From assembly GCF_004851605.1 (NCBI RefSeq), contig NZ_CP031093.1, positions 2,604,692-2,668,691 on the forward strand: a stretch of DNA of 64,000 bases. The letters run 5' to 3'. A program made the translations under genes and the position numbers. The notes below the pieces were generated by a model, which was not told the DNA's origin, did not search any database, and saw nothing but the letters and a program-made list of their open reading frames with translations. This document shows positions 48,891 to 60,788 of the stretch, piece by piece (the stretch's first letter is position 1; every line of letters begins with the position of its first letter). The stretch comes from Hydrocarboniclastica marina. GTDB taxonomy: Bacteria; Pseudomonadota; Gammaproteobacteria; Pseudomonadales; Oleiphilaceae.

Positions 48891-49370
48891 TCACCTCAAT
48901 TTGCGATTAAGCGTATCGAATACCAGAGAAACCAGCGGCCAGGCAACCGCACTGGTCAGCGCCGGCCAAAGATAAGCGAAACCACTCTGTGTATCGCCAA
49001 GTACCTGTTTGATGAAGTGAACCAGCATCTGGTTGATGCCCAGAAGGAGAAAGACCATCAGACACTGCTGGGGTAACGGAAACATTCGCAGTCTCTGATG
49101 AGTAGTCAGCACCAGGAACGCAACGACGGCCATGGCGAGCATATTGACGCCCAGTGTTGCAGACTCGATCACGTCCAGCACCAGACCCATCACAGCCGCG
49201 AAAAAAATACCAAAGTGATGCGGAGCCCGGAAAACCCAATAGAAGACCAGCAGACCGATCCACTCAGGGCGCCAGATGAGCCAGGGCTGGGGAAACAGCG
49301 CCACACTGCCGACCAGCGCCAGAATCACGCTAAGGAGAAAGGTAGGATAGCTCACCGACGAAAACATCAC
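48891..49370 (-). CDS. mreD: Rod shape-determining protein MreD
   Basis: Inner-membrane protein of 159 residues with about five helices that bridges MreC and the peptidoglycan elongation machinery. Family features are [40 protein letters not shown] and the [16 protein letters not shown] motif. It overlaps mreC by ATGA. Confidence 0.94.
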   Translation of the reverse strand: MMFSSVSYPTFLLSVILALVGSVALFPQPWLIWRPEWIGLLVFYWVFRAPHHFGIFFAAVMGLVLDVIESATLGVNMLAMAVVAFLVLTTHQRLRMFPLPQQCLMVFLLLGINQMLVHFIKQVLGDTQSGFAYLWPALTSAVAWPLVSLVFDTLNRKLR

Positions 49371-50227
49371 TCCGATACCTCCGTTGCGGGGGCCATTCCA
49401 CTACCTGCACCTTCCTTGAAGACCACGAGTACCATCTGGCTGCGGTTCAGTTGAGCCATCGGCTCCGCTTCAACGTCTGAGAATGGCTCGCCAGGGTCAT
49501 GGGAAACTTCGGTCACCCGGGCAACAGGATAGCCCTTGGGGAAAACGCCACCCAGACCTGAGCTCACCAGCAGATCGCCCACGCGTATATCCGATGTTTC
49601 AGGTACATGGACCAGTTCGAGGACATCCGGGTCGCCCGTACCAAGAAGGTTGGCGCGGGTACCGTTACGGTTAACCTGAACAGGGACTGCATGACTGCTG
49701 TCGGATATGAGAAGTACCCGGGCGGTAAATTCGTTGACCTGGACAACCTGCCCCATCAGCCCTTCTGCGTCGAGCACAGCCTGACCGATAGATATACCGT
49801 CACGGCTGCCTTTATCGATAATGATCTCGTGGGAAAACGGATCCGGCGTCACGCCGATGACATCCGCCACTACGACAGTATCGTCAACGCGTGCGGACGC
49901 ATTGAGCAGCTCCCGCAAGCGGCTGTTTTCAGCCGCCAACGCTGCATATTTCTGCGCGCGCCGTTCCAGCACCAGTAAGCGGGAGTTCAGCGAATCGTTT
50001 CGCTCCTTGAGAACGCCACGGCCGGTAACCAGGTCTTCGCTCCAGGCGCCGATGCGACCCGGCACGTTGCCCAGCCACACAATGGGAGCGACGCCCGTAC
50101 CCATCCAGCTGCGCAGGCGGTCCAGCTGACCAAACTGGCTATCAGCAATGATAAGCGCCAAGGCCAGCGCGGCAACGAGAAGCAAACGAACACTGAGGTA
50201 GGGTCCCTGGACGAAAATGTTCTTGAT
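49367..50227 (-). CDS. mreC: Rod shape-determining protein MreC, apparent ATC start
   Basis: Periplasmic scaffold for the elongasome; 286 residues from 50227. An N-terminal helix, a coiled coil (NSRLLVLERRAQKYAALAAE) and the two beta domains (IIDKGSRDGISIGQAV, LLVSSGLGGVFPKGYPVA) are typical. Upstream of the first canonical start (TTG at 50185, no ribosome-binding site) the frame encodes KNIFVQGPYLSVR, which matches the conserved MKPIF-GPSL start of E. coli MreC, before a stop at 50231-50233. ATC at 50227 aligns with the usual Met, and GGGAG lies eight bases upstream. The alternative is the shorter TTG form. Confidence 0.9.
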   Translation of the reverse strand: MKNIFVQGPYLSVRLLLVAALALALIIADSQFGQLDRLRSWMGTGVAPIVWLGNVPGRIGAWSEDLVTGRGVLKERNDSLNSRLLVLERRAQKYAALAAENSRLRELLNASARVDDTVVVADVIGVTPDPFSHEIIIDKGSRDGISIGQAVLDAEGLMGQVVQVNEFTARVLLISDSSHAVPVQVNRNGTRANLLGTGDPDVLELVHVPETSDIRVGDLLVSSGLGGVFPKGYPVARVTEVSHDPGEPFSDVEAEPMAQLNRSQMVLVVFKEGAGSGMAPATEVSE

Positions 50228-50342
50228 GGTTCAGTCTCCCTTCAGCTGACCATGCGGATTGCCCCACACCTCGGGGCCGGCCGAACCCATTAGCGATTGG
50301 CGCCCGGTTCGTATGGAAGCGTTCCGGGCGCCTGAAACAACA

Positions 50343-50366
50343 AGGCTGACACAAAAGTGTCAGCCT
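50343..50366. terminator. Perfect 10-bp hairpin between mreB and mreC
   Basis: AGGCTGACAC (50343-50352) pairs fully with GTGTCAGCCT (50357-50366) around an AAAA loop. On the minus strand it lies 154 bp after the mreB stop and 115 bp before mreC, followed by TTGTTTC. It may be a partial terminator or an RNA-processing site that lowers mreCD expression relative to mreB. Confidence 0.55.
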
Positions 50367-50519
50367 CGGGATCTACCATTGAGCAGCATGAGCGCTCATG
50401 AGAATACGGGGCAACATCCTGGCGGCAAAAAATCCCTGCGGGGCTCAAGTTCTGCCCCGGACACCCGAGGCCGCCCGCAATTTGCCAGAAGCGAACGCAG
50501 AGAGTGCGCCCTGCGTACC

Positions 50520-51938
<1,419 letters not shown>

Positions 51939-52226
51939 GTGGCGCTCTCGAAAGATGACATCGAGAAAATAGCCTTTCTGGCCCGTATACGCGTAACCCC
52001 GGCGGAAGTCGAGGCACTTCAACCTGAGTTGGAGGGCATCATCGGCCTCGTGGACCAGCTTCAGGCGGCGGATACCGACGCGGTAGAGGCGATGGCCCAT
52101 CCGCTCGACGCCGTTCAGCGCTTACGGCCTGACAGGGTAACCGAGGCCGATCAACGCGCCGCTTTCCAGGCTGTCGCGCCCGCTACCGAAAACGGCCTCT
52201 ACCTGGTACCCCGGGTCATCGAGTAA
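51939..52226 (+). CDS. gatC: Aspartyl/glutamyl-tRNA amidotransferase subunit C
   Basis: Small 95-residue subunit that wraps and stabilises GatA in the GatCAB complex. The family pattern LSKDDIEKIAFLARI, PELEGIIGLVDQL, VEAMAHPLDAVQRLRPDRVT and the C-terminal GLYLVPRVIE are present. The GTG at 51939 has AAAAGGAGG five bases upstream, one of the strongest sites in the window. Confidence 0.95.
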   Translation: MALSKDDIEKIAFLARIRVTPAEVEALQPELEGIIGLVDQLQAADTDAVEAMAHPLDAVQRLRPDRVTEADQRAAFQAVAPATENGLYLVPRVIE

Positions 52227-52297
52227 ACCGGGGCGGCTCGCCTTGGCGCTGACAGCATCACTGTACTTCATACGGAACAGCAAGAGACCGACCTGCC

Positions 52298-53752
52298 ATG
52301 CATCTAAAATCTGTAGCCGAGCTTGCACGCGGACTCGCCGCTGGCGAATATTCCAGCGTCGAGCTGACCAGGCACTTCCTGGCTCGCATCCGGGAACGGG
52401 ACGGCACGTACAACAGTTTTATTACAGTTTGTGAAACTCAGGCCCTGGCCGATGCCGAAGCAGCTGATCAGCGACGGGCCGCCGGCGAAGCCCGGCAATG
52501 GACCGGCATCCCCTTTGCGCACAAGGACCTGTTCTGCACGCGCGGAATAAAGACCACTTGCGGCTCACGCATGCTGGAAAATTTCGTGCCCCCCTACGAC
52601 AGCACGGTGGCTGAAAAGCTGCGCGATGCAGGGGCCGTCTGTCTGGGCAAAACAAATATGGACGAGTTTGCGATGGGTTCGTCCAACGAGAACAGCTATT
52701 TCGGGGCCGTGAGAAACCCCTGGGGCGAGAACCGCGTTCCCGGTGGATCATCCGGTGGCTCTGCCGCAGCAGTCGCGGCTCGACTGGCGCCTATTGCGAC
52801 CGGCACGGACACTGGCGGATCCATCCGTCAGCCTGCCGCATTCTGCGGCCTGACCGGGCTCAAGCCGACGTACGGCCGTATCTCCCGCTACGGCATGGTC
52901 GCGTTTGCATCCAGCCTGGATCAGGCCGGGCCGATTGCCCAGAACGCCGAAGATGCTGCGCTGATGATGAACGTGCTGGCCGGATTTGACCCTCGGGACT
53001 CCACCAGCATCGATCGGACCGTTCCAGACTATACCGCGACCCTGGGCGAGCCGCTCAAGGGGCTGCGTATCGGGCTGCCTGAAGAATACTTCAGTGACAA
53101 ACTCGATAGTACAATGGGCGACGCCATTACCCGGGCAATCGCTGAGCTTGAAAAGCTGGGCGCCACAGTAAAGAACATTCGACTACCCCACACTGACCTG
53201 GCGATCCCTGCCTACTACGTTATTGCTCCGGCAGAGGCTTCAACCAACCTTTCCCGGTTCGACGGGGTGCGTTACGGCCACCGGTGCGACGCACCTGAGA
53301 GCCTGGAAGACCTGTATACGCGCTCGCGCGCCGAGGGTTTCGGCCCCGAGGTCAGGCGCCGCATACTGATCGGTACCTACGCGCTGTCGGCGGGATTCTT
53401 CGACGCCTATTACCTGAAAGCCCAGAAAGTACGCAATCTGATTCAGCAGGATTACGTCAAGGCTTTTGAAGAGGTCGACGTCATTGCCAGCCCGACTGCG
53501 CCTTCCGCTGCCTTCCCCCTGGGTTCAAAATCAAAGGATCCGGTGACCATGTACCTGGAAGACCTCTACACCATTTCGGTCAACCTCGCGGGCCTGCCTG
53601 CTATCTCCTTGCCCGGCGGCGCAATTGAGGGCCTGCCGGTGGGGCTGCAGCTGGTCGGCGACTATTTCAGCGAAGACAAGCTGCTGAACGTTGCCCACCA
53701 GTTCCAGCAAGCCACCGACTGGCACCAGCGCACACCCGCCAACCTGGACTGA
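52298..53752 (+). CDS. gatA: Aspartyl/glutamyl-tRNA amidotransferase subunit A
   Basis: Amidase subunit of 484 residues that frees ammonia from glutamine for transamidation of Glu-tRNA(Gln) or Asp-tRNA(Asn). The Ser-cisSer-Lys triad is visible as [29 protein letters not shown] and [16 protein letters not shown]. It lies 71 bp after gatC and 20 bp before gatB. Confidence 0.96.
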   Translation: MHLKSVAELARGLAAGEYSSVELTRHFLARIRERDGTYNSFITVCETQALADAEAADQRRAAGEARQWTGIPFAHKDLFCTRGIKTTCGSRMLENFVPPYDSTVAEKLRDAGAVCLGKTNMDEFAMGSSNENSYFGAVRNPWGENRVPGGSSGGSAAAVAARLAPIATGTDTGGSIRQPAAFCGLTGLKPTYGRISRYGMVAFASSLDQAGPIAQNAEDAALMMNVLAGFDPRDSTSIDRTVPDYTATLGEPLKGLRIGLPEEYFSDKLDSTMGDAITRAIAELEKLGATVKNIRLPHTDLAIPAYYVIAPAEASTNLSRFDGVRYGHRCDAPESLEDLYTRSRAEGFGPEVRRRILIGTYALSAGFFDAYYLKAQKVRNLIQQDYVKAFEEVDVIASPTAPSAAFPLGSKSKDPVTMYLEDLYTISVNLAGLPAISLPGGAIEGLPVGLQLVGDYFSEDKLLNVAHQFQQATDWHQRTPANLD

Positions 53753-53772
53753 TCCCTTAAGGAGAGCACACT

Positions 53773-55218
53773 ATGCAATGGGAAGCCGTCATCGGGTTGG
53801 AAGTGCACGTTCAGCTTGCCACCCAGTCGAAGATTTTCTCGGGTTCGAGCATCGCCTTTGGCGCCGAGCCTAACAGCCAGGCCTCAGCGGTTGATCTGGC
53901 CATGCCAGGAATGCTGCCGGTTCTGAACGAAGGTGTCGTCCGTATGGCGATTCAGTTCGGCCTCGCAGTAGACGCCGAGATTGCGCGCCGCTCGGTGTTT
54001 GATCGTAAGAACTATTTCTATCCGGACCTGCCAAAGGGCTACCAGATCAGCCAGATGTACCACCCGATCGTCGGACCCGGGAAGATACACATCGAGCTTG
54101 AAAGCGGCGAATCGCGAACGGTTGGCCTGCACCACGCTCACCTTGAAGAGGATGCCGGAAAGTCCCTGCACGAGGATTTCCACGGCATGACTGGAATCGA
54201 TCTCAACCGGGCGGGTACGCCGCTGCTTGAGATCGTATCGGAGCCAGACATGCGCAGCGCCGAGGAGGCTGTGGCTTTCCTGCGCAAGTTGCACGCGATC
54301 GTCACCTACCTCGGTGTGTCAGACGGCGACATGTCCCAGGGCTCCATGCGCTGTGACTGTAATGTCTCGGTTCGGCCCAAGGGTCAGACGGAGCTTGGCA
54401 CCCGCACAGAAACCAAGAACGTCAACTCGTTCCGCTTTGTCGAGAAGGCCATCAACAGCGAGATTCAGCGCCAGATTGAAATTCTCGAAGACGGTGGCCG
54501 CATCGTCCAGGAGACCCGCCTGTACGATCCAGAGAAGAACGAGACCCGCTCCATGCGGAGCAAGGAATTCGCCAACGACTACCGTTACTTCCCTGACCCT
54601 GATCTGTTGCCGGTGGTGGTCACGGAGGAGCTGATCGAACAACTGCGCCGGGAGCTGCCGGAGTTGCCGGACCAGAAACGCGAGCGTTTCAAGCGTGAAC
54701 ACGAGCTGTCTGATTACGACGCGGGCGTCCTCTCTCAATCACGCCCACTGGCGGACTATTTCGAGGCCGTCGCCGGAGTGTCGGGCGACCCCAAACTCGC
54801 CGCAAACTGGGTTATGGGCGAACTGTCCCGCTTCCTGAATCAGAACGAGCTCGCGATAGGTCAGTCCCCTGTCGCATCTGAAGACCTGGGCCAGCTCATT
54901 CTGCGCATAAAAGACAACACAATTTCCGGCAAGATCGCCAAAGAAGTGTTCGAGCGCATGTGGAATGGCGAAGGCAGCGCCGACAACATCATTGACAAGC
55001 AGGGACTGAAGCAGGTCACGGACACTGGGGCCATCGAAGGAATTATTGATGAGGTTCTCGCCAACTCAGCACAGCAGGTGGAAAACTACCGGGCGGCGCC
55101 AGAGGACCGGCGACCCAAGATGTTGGGCTACTTCGTCGGCCAGGTCATGAAAGCATCCAGGGGCAAAGCCAATCCGGCCCAGGTTAACGAGCTGCTGGCC
55201 CGGAAACTGGACGCTTAA
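53773..55218 (+). CDS. gatB: Aspartyl/glutamyl-tRNA amidotransferase subunit B
   Basis: Kinase/transamidase subunit of 481 residues that phosphorylates the tRNA-bound glutamate or aspartate and accepts ammonia from GatA. Motifs: [39 protein letters not shown], the HLEEDAGKS loop, and the tail YqeY-like helical domain (about 330-481). GGAG lies before the ATG. Last of the gatCAB operon. Confidence 0.96.
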   Translation: MQWEAVIGLEVHVQLATQSKIFSGSSIAFGAEPNSQASAVDLAMPGMLPVLNEGVVRMAIQFGLAVDAEIARRSVFDRKNYFYPDLPKGYQISQMYHPIVGPGKIHIELESGESRTVGLHHAHLEEDAGKSLHEDFHGMTGIDLNRAGTPLLEIVSEPDMRSAEEAVAFLRKLHAIVTYLGVSDGDMSQGSMRCDCNVSVRPKGQTELGTRTETKNVNSFRFVEKAINSEIQRQIEILEDGGRIVQETRLYDPEKNETRSMRSKEFANDYRYFPDPDLLPVVVTEELIEQLRRELPELPDQKRERFKREHELSDYDAGVLSQSRPLADYFEAVAGVSGDPKLAANWVMGELSRFLNQNELAIGQSPVASEDLGQLILRIKDNTISGKIAKEVFERMWNGEGSADNIIDKQGLKQVTDTGAIEGIIDEVLANSAQQVENYRAAPEDRRPKMLGYFVGQVMKASRGKANPAQVNELLARKLDA

Positions 55219-55401
55219 GAGCACTTTCCCAGGGAAACCGCGTTAGGACGGCGACTGGCCTGTCGGGTTTAAGGACAGACCTGCCTGGGCGTCGCACTTG
55301 AGCATCGGCGAAAACGGGCCTACACTCATGGCTGTATGCTGACAACCGGCGCAAATCGACATAATGCTGCGCTAAACCCTGGTGGACACAAGCTGATCGC
55401 T

Positions 55402-55878
55402 ATGTCGAATGCAAACAGAGTCATCTCAAACACAGGCAGAACAGCCCCAGTGGATACCGAGGTAAAGCCCGCAGGGCGTCCCAATCTGCGCCATTATCAC
55501 CGTGTCAGCACACAGTTTGATGCGACCATCTCATCCTGTGAAGAGACCGGTGGTGAAGCATCCCGCCTTAAATGTCAGCTCACGAACCTCTCGCGCGCAG
55601 GTGTGATGGCGGTTTGCACACCCGATATGGTCAAAACCCTTCTGCCAGGCGGTGCTGTAATTGGGCCCCGGCAGTCCGTACGGGTAAAGGTTCAGTTTGA
55701 GGTTCCCGTGCTGGCTGTGCAGAAAGTGCAGATCGGCGCACTTTGTGACGTGGTCTACCTGCGTCGTATTTCCCGTGACATCTTTCACCTTGGCATGAGC
55801 TTTGTGTCGTTCGATGATAGCGGGCAGGACTGCATTGACCAGTACATCGACCGGAAACTTCACCGGCCCGGTAGCTAA
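55402..55878 (+). CDS. Single-domain PilZ protein (c-di-GMP-binding type)
   Basis: PilZ-domain protein of 158 residues with both ligand motifs: RHYHR near residues 30-34 for the RxxxR loop, and NLSRAG for the (D/N)xSxxG strand. Such proteins bind cyclic di-GMP and often control motility, pili or exopolysaccharide; the partner is unknown. The ATG at 55402 fits the domain; an ATG at 55336 would add 22 residues with no ribosome-binding site. It stands alone, 183 bp after gatB. Confidence 0.85.
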   Translation: MSNANRVISNTGRTAPVDTEVKPAGRPNLRHYHRVSTQFDATISSCEETGGEASRLKCQLTNLSRAGVMAVCTPDMVKTLLPGGAVIGPRQSVRVKVQFEVPVLAVQKVQIGALCDVVYLRRISRDIFHLGMSFVSFDDSGQDCIDQYIDRKLHRPGS

Positions 55879-56183
55879 GCCAGCCCTCCAACGGCCCTTC
55901 GAAGGCATGATCGAGTGTCCATTTTCCACAGGTGTCACCAGAACTTCTATTGAAGTCGCCGGGTCAATGCTTGCTGACCGCCTCCTTTTCTCTATCCCAC
56001 CCGTCCTATAAATCCGGTAACCATGAGTATGCGCCGCAGTCATGCGGCATATTGATATAAGCCAAAACTCTAAGCCAAACCCTTCTTATAGCTTTAATCG
56101 TTTTGTTATAGTGGCGCTCCGATTGCAGTGGGCCAGGCACCTGCCCCGCTGATCTATTTGAGATTCGACCAGTGGTAGCCTGT
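55879..56183. other. PilZ gene to cysD intergenic region
   Basis: No gene is supported in these 305 bp. It contains a GCCGCA-GTCA-TGCGGC hairpin (56033-56048), possibly ending the PilZ transcript although it has no T-run, then an A/T-richer segment with the cys regulatory repeats and a -10. Confidence 0.45.
56058..56112 (+). promoter_or_regulatory. cysDN promoter region with direct repeats
   Basis: TAAGCCAAA occurs at 56058-56066 and again at 56071-56079, 13 bases apart start to start. They precede a TATAGT -10 (56107-56112) with a poor -35 (TTCTTA). This layout fits a promoter that depends on an activator bound just upstream, as with CysB; the factor is inferred. Confidence 0.45.
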
Positions 56184-57092
56184 ATGACCACCTATAGCAT
56201 GACCCACCTCAAGCAGCTTGAAGCTGAGAGTATCCATATCATCCGCGAGGTTGCCGCGGAGTTCGATAATCCGGTAATGCTGTATTCCATCGGCAAAGAC
56301 TCTTCAGTCATGCTGCACCTGGCGCGCAAGGCTTTCTACCCGGCGAAACTTCCGTTCCCGCTAATGCACGTTGATACCACCTGGAAGTTCCAGGAGATGA
56401 TCCGCTTTCGCGACGCCCAGGTAAAAAAGTACGGCATGGAGTTGATCGTCCACACCAATCAGGACGGCGTGGCTCAGGGCATTGGCCCGTTCAGCCATGG
56501 CAGCGCAACGCACACCGATGTCATGAAAACCCAGGCACTGAAGCAGGCGCTGGACAAATACGGTTTTGATGCGGCCTTCGGTGGCGCCCGGCGGGATGAA
56601 GAAAAATCCCGGGCAAAAGAGCGGGTGTATTCGTTTCGCGATCGGTATCACCGCTGGGACCCGAAGAACCAACGGCCGGAACTCTGGAATATCTACAACG
56701 GCAAGATCAACAAAGGTGAGAGCATTCGGGTGTTCCCACTTTCGAACTGGACCGAGTTGGACATCTGGCAGTACATCCATCTGGAGAACATCGAGATCGT
56801 TCCGCTCTATTACTCTGCCAAGCGGCCGGTCGTTGAGCGCGACGGCACACTTATTATGGTTGACGACGATCGCATGCCGCTCGCGCCGGGCGAAAAGCCG
56901 GAGATGCGGTCTGTGCGCTTCCGGACATTGGGCTGCTATCCCCTGACGGGCGCCGTGGAGTCGGAGGCCGACACCCTGCCGGACATTATCCAGGAAATGC
57001 TGCTCGCCACGAGCTCAGAACGCCAGGGGCGGGTGATCGACCACGATTCCGCCGGGTCGATGGAGCAGAAAAAGCGCGAAGGTTACTTCTAG
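56184..57092 (+). CDS. cysD: Sulfate adenylyltransferase subunit 2
   Basis: Catalytic subunit of 302 residues that forms adenosine 5'-phosphosulfate from sulfate and ATP, driven by CysN GTP hydrolysis. The PP-loop [16 protein letters not shown] is near residues 33-48, and [21 protein letters not shown] plus the late [11 protein letters not shown] are canonical. The ATG at 56184 is preferred to a GTG at 56172. cysN follows after 99 bp. Confidence 0.96.
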   Translation: MTTYSMTHLKQLEAESIHIIREVAAEFDNPVMLYSIGKDSSVMLHLARKAFYPAKLPFPLMHVDTTWKFQEMIRFRDAQVKKYGMELIVHTNQDGVAQGIGPFSHGSATHTDVMKTQALKQALDKYGFDAAFGGARRDEEKSRAKERVYSFRDRYHRWDPKNQRPELWNIYNGKINKGESIRVFPLSNWTELDIWQYIHLENIEIVPLYYSAKRPVVERDGTLIMVDDDRMPLAPGEKPEMRSVRFRTLGCYPLTGAVESEADTLPDIIQEMLLATSSERQGRVIDHDSAGSMEQKKREGYF

Positions 57093-57191
57093 GGTTCGGC
57101 GATGCCTGTGCATCATCGTTTTCCCGAACACTACCGTTTTATTGATTGAAGAACCGCCCCGGCAGTTGCCCCCGGTTCCGAGGAAGGGTCC

Positions 57192-58820
57192 ATGTCCCAC
57201 CAGTCAGCACTGATCAGCGAAGACATCAACAGCTACCTCCAGCAGCACGAACAGAAGGAACTGCTGCGCCTTCTGACTTGCGGCAGCGTCGACGACGGCA
57301 AGAGCACCCTGATTGGCCGCCTGCTCCACGACACCAAAATGATCTACGAAGACCACCTGGCGGCGCTACAGACTGATAGCGCCAAGGTAGGCACCACAGG
57401 CGAGAGACTCGATCTGGCGCTGCTCGTGGACGGCCTGCAAGCTGAGCGGGAACAGGGCATCACCATCGATGTGGCCTATCGCTACTTTTCCACCGACAAG
57501 CGCAAGTTCATCATTGCCGACACGCCGGGGCACGAGCAGTACACCCGGAACATGGCTACCGGCGCCTCTACTGCGCAAATGGCCATCATTCTGGTCGATG
57601 CTCGCCAGGGCGTGATGACCCAGACCAAGCGACACTCGTTCATTGCCTCGCTGCTCGGTATCAAGCACGTGGTCGTCGCTATTAACAAGATGGATCTTGT
57701 TGAGTATAGCGAGTCTCGATTCAACGAGATCCGTGACGATTACCTGAAGTTCTGCGGCGGCCTGAACCTGGAAGACGTCCGCTTCGTGCCAATGTCTGCG
57801 CTGGAAGGCGACAATGTGGTTCATCGCGGCGGGAACATGTCCTGGTTCGGCGGCCAGACGCTGATGGAAATCATGGAATCAGTGCAGATCGCCAAGGATA
57901 AGGACCTGGAGCACTTCCGCTTCCCGGTTCAGTACGTCAGTCGCCCCAACCTGGACTTCCGCGGGTTCTGCGGCACCATTTCCAGCGGCGTCGTGCGCAA
58001 AGGCGACACCATCGTAGCGCTGCCATCCCACAAGACCAGTACCGTCAAGTCGATCGTTACATTTGACGGCGAGCTCGACGAAGCGCATATCGACCAGGCC
58101 GTAACGCTGACGCTCAACGACGAGATCGATATCAGCCGGGGTGACATGCTGGTCAAGACGGGGGACCTCCCCCACGTCAACAACCGCTTTCTAGCCCATG
58201 TTGTGTGGATGAACGAATCGTCCCTCGAGCCAGGGCGCCTCTACTCTATCAAGCAGGCCAGCAAATTCGTGTCCGGCTCCGTTCGCCGCGTCCACCACCG
58301 CATTGACGTCAACACCCTTGAGAAGCAGACCACAGACCAGCTGACACTCAATGAGATCGGCCTCTGCGATATCGCCCTGAATCAGCCCATTGCTTTTGAC
58401 CGCTATCCGGATAAAGGCTCCACCGGCGCGTTTATCATTATCGACCGTTTAACCAACGTGACAGTCGGTGCCGGCATGATTGTTGAACCCGTAGACGGCG
58501 ACGCCGAGTCGCTGGAGCCGGTTACCGCAGCAGAACGAAAACAACGGCTTGACCAGGATGCCCGCATTGTCGAGTTCCGCGGTGATGCGGCGCTACAGTT
58601 GCAAGCCGCCGCCGAGCGCCGATTATTTGATCGCGGTAATACCCTGGTCGTACTCAACAATGAGAACACGGCTGATGCTGAAGAACGGGGGCGGCTTGCC
58701 GGTATCCTCAAAGCCCAGGGTTTTGTGGTGCTTGCAACAGAGCTTGCTGCTGTAGAACCTGACACCGTGCTCACAGCCAACAGTGAAAGCGACATCGCGG
58801 GCGCGCTGACGTCGCTGTAG
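57192..58820 (+). CDS. cysN: Sulfate adenylyltransferase subunit 1 (GTPase)
   Basis: GTPase subunit of 542 residues. G motifs are [13 protein letters not shown], the switch [33 protein letters not shown] and the EF-Tu-like beta domains. The C-terminal 65 residues ([20 protein letters not shown]) extend past the usual end of an EF-Tu-like CysN and look helical; they have no P-loop, so this is not the CysN-CysC fusion. No cysC lies in the window. GGAAGGG precedes the ATG. Confidence 0.94.
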   Translation: MSHQSALISEDINSYLQQHEQKELLRLLTCGSVDDGKSTLIGRLLHDTKMIYEDHLAALQTDSAKVGTTGERLDLALLVDGLQAEREQGITIDVAYRYFSTDKRKFIIADTPGHEQYTRNMATGASTAQMAIILVDARQGVMTQTKRHSFIASLLGIKHVVVAINKMDLVEYSESRFNEIRDDYLKFCGGLNLEDVRFVPMSALEGDNVVHRGGNMSWFGGQTLMEIMESVQIAKDKDLEHFRFPVQYVSRPNLDFRGFCGTISSGVVRKGDTIVALPSHKTSTVKSIVTFDGELDEAHIDQAVTLTLNDEIDISRGDMLVKTGDLPHVNNRFLAHVVWMNESSLEPGRLYSIKQASKFVSGSVRRVHHRIDVNTLEKQTTDQLTLNEIGLCDIALNQPIAFDRYPDKGSTGAFIIIDRLTNVTVGAGMIVEPVDGDAESLEPVTAAERKQRLDQDARIVEFRGDAALQLQAAAERRLFDRGNTLVVLNNENTADAEERGRLAGILKAQGFVVLATELAAVEPDTVLTANSESDIAGALTSL

Positions 58821-58838
58821 AGACCGATCGTCTGAGCA

Positions 58839-58893
58839 AAGGGCCGTTACCGGGCAGAGCAACGGAAGCTGCTCCGTTCTGCGGTAATGGCCC
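58839..58893. terminator. Long hairpin between convergent cysN and the SulP gene
   Basis: GGGCCGTTACCG (58839-58850) pairs with CGGTAATGGCCC (58882-58893) through eleven Watson-Crick pairs and one G-T wobble. The loop holds a further AACGGA/TCCGTT stem. It lies between the two convergent stops and may end both transcripts, although neither side has a long T-run. Confidence 0.6.
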
Positions 58894-58898
58894 GGACG

Positions 58899-60671
58899 TC
58901 ACCCGCTCTGTTCGGTTTCATCCTCCAGCGTATTGGATGCCACGAAGCTGGTCAGGGCGTGCACGGCGCCATCCGTGCTCAGGAATATCCGCCCTGGCGC
59001 CAGTTGCTCTTCAAAGTCCGTATGCTTCAGCCGGTCCATGACCGGTCCTTTCACTTCAGCGAGGTGCAGGGTGATTCCGGCTTCGCGCAGGTTGAGCGCC
59101 ATAAGCTCCAGCGCCTCCAGTGCGCTGTGATCTATGGTATTGACCGCGCTGCAGATGATGACCAGGTGTTCCAGCTCCGACTGCTCGGACGCGACCCGCG
59201 CCACTTCGTCGCCCACGTAATTTATGTTGGCAAAGAAAAGGCTGCGATCGACCCGTAGCAACATAAGGTTCGGCCAGGTCTGAACCCCGTGGCGCTGGAC
59301 GTTCCGGAAATGCTCCGTTCCCGGCACCCGGCCAACGATGGCCATGTGTGGGCGACTGCTACGCCAGATAAACGAGCCCAGCCCCACCAGCACACCCGCA
59401 AGCAGGCCAACTTCGATATTGACCGCGAGCACTCCGAGAAAGGTCATGACCCAGGCTGTTCCGTCGGCCCTGTCGTAATGCCAGGCGTCCCTAGCGGCTT
59501 TCCAGTCGAGCAACGACAGCACGGAGACCACGATGGTTGCCGCCAGCGCTGCCTTGGGCAGGTAGTAAAACAGCGGTGTAAAGTAGAGGGCCGCGGCCGC
59601 AACCAGAATCGACCCAATAACAGCTGAAAGCTGAGTTTGCGCACCAGCGGCAAAGTTCACGGATGAGCGGCTGAAGCCGCCCGCAACGGGCATGCTGCCA
59701 CTCAGAGACGCGGCAATGTTCGAGAAGCCGAGAGCCACCAGTTCCTGGTTGTTATCGACACGCTCGCGTCGCCGATGGGCCAGACTTTTCGCTACCGAAA
59801 TACTGCCGACATAGCCGATCAGACTGATAATAAACGCCGATGGGAGAAGCGCCGAAATGCGCTCCAGTCGCAGAAAGTCCAGGCTTGGTATGGGCAGACC
59901 AGCGGGTACGGCCCCGACAATCGCCACGCCTTCCCGGTCGAGATTAAAGTTCGCCACCAACACCGTCAGAACAACGATGACGACTAGTGGCCCCGTGCGG
60001 CTGGCCAGACCCGCAAGCTTATTGCTCAGGCCCAGCCGCTCCAGGGCGGTGACTAGCGGCGTTCGCAAAAGCAGCAAAAGCGCCAGGCTCGCCAGCCCTA
60101 CCAGGGTAGTCTTCAAGTGGAGCTCGAACAGGTGTTCCGCAGTAGCAGCGACCTTATCCAGCCCGGAGCCCGCCGCGGCCACGTCCACACCGACGAGGCT
60201 GGGTATCTGGCCAATGATAATGAGAATGGCAGCGGCAGTGGTAAAGCCGGAGAGCACCGGGTGGCCGATGAAATTGACCAGAACGTCGAGCCGCAGGAGC
60301 GCCATGGCCAGAAAGATCAATCCCGATAAGGCGGCAAGCAAGAGCGCATCAGCCACGTAGGCCGGGCTACCCGGGAGCTCTGCCGTACCCGACAGAGCGT
60401 TGGCAACAAGCAGTGCAGAAAGCGCCACCGGACCGATGGAAAGGGTTCGACTGGTCCCCATCAATGCGTATACGACCGGCGGCAGAATGCTGGCGTAGAG
60501 CCCCACCTCCACTGGCAGCCCGGCCAATGCCGCATAGGCCAGGGCCTGGGGAATCAGTAGCACGGCGGTCATCAGGCCCGCGACCAGGTCATCGGGCAGA
60601 TTCTGGCGTGAGTATTGCCGAATCTCTGCTACAGCGGGGAAGAACGAGCGTTGTCGACGGGACACTTTCAC
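58899..60671 (-). CDS. SulP-family anion transporter with STAS domain
   Basis: Inner-membrane transporter of 590 residues. About 12 helices (residues 25-430) carry the SulP features NLPDDLVAGLMTAVLLIPQA, GLYASILPPVVYALMGTSR and GFSRSSVNFAAGAQTQLSA. A C-terminal STAS domain (about 455-580) contains the IDHSALEALELMALNL loop. Substrates in the family include sulfate, bicarbonate and others. The position opposite cysDN supports sulfate, but this is context only. Confidence 0.9.
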   Translation of the reverse strand: MKVSRRQRSFFPAVAEIRQYSRQNLPDDLVAGLMTAVLLIPQALAYAALAGLPVEVGLYASILPPVVYALMGTSRTLSIGPVALSALLVANALSGTAELPGSPAYVADALLLAALSGLIFLAMALLRLDVLVNFIGHPVLSGFTTAAAILIIIGQIPSLVGVDVAAAGSGLDKVAATAEHLFELHLKTTLVGLASLALLLLLRTPLVTALERLGLSNKLAGLASRTGPLVVIVVLTVLVANFNLDREGVAIVGAVPAGLPIPSLDFLRLERISALLPSAFIISLIGYVGSISVAKSLAHRRRERVDNNQELVALGFSNIAASLSGSMPVAGGFSRSSVNFAAGAQTQLSAVIGSILVAAAALYFTPLFYYLPKAALAATIVVSVLSLLDWKAARDAWHYDRADGTAWVMTFLGVLAVNIEVGLLAGVLVGLGSFIWRSSRPHMAIVGRVPGTEHFRNVQRHGVQTWPNLMLLRVDRSLFFANINYVGDEVARVASEQSELEHLVIICSAVNTIDHSALEALELMALNLREAGITLHLAEVKGPVMDRLKHTDFEEQLAPGRIFLSTDGAVHALTSFVASNTLEDETEQSG

Positions 60672-60788
60672 CGGTTGGGCTCACCTTGAGTATCGGCCTA
60701 TCCTGCAAGAGCGTACCACAGGCTACTGAATTCCCCCCGCGGTTCGGTTATTCTCGCCCAGTCTTTGAACTTCACTGCTGGAGTAACT

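Noticed and set aside
57192-58820. A CysN-CysC fusion
   Set aside because: The length (542 residues) and the lack of a second P-loop after the GTPase part exclude an APS kinase domain, although the C-terminal tail is longer than in a minimal CysN.
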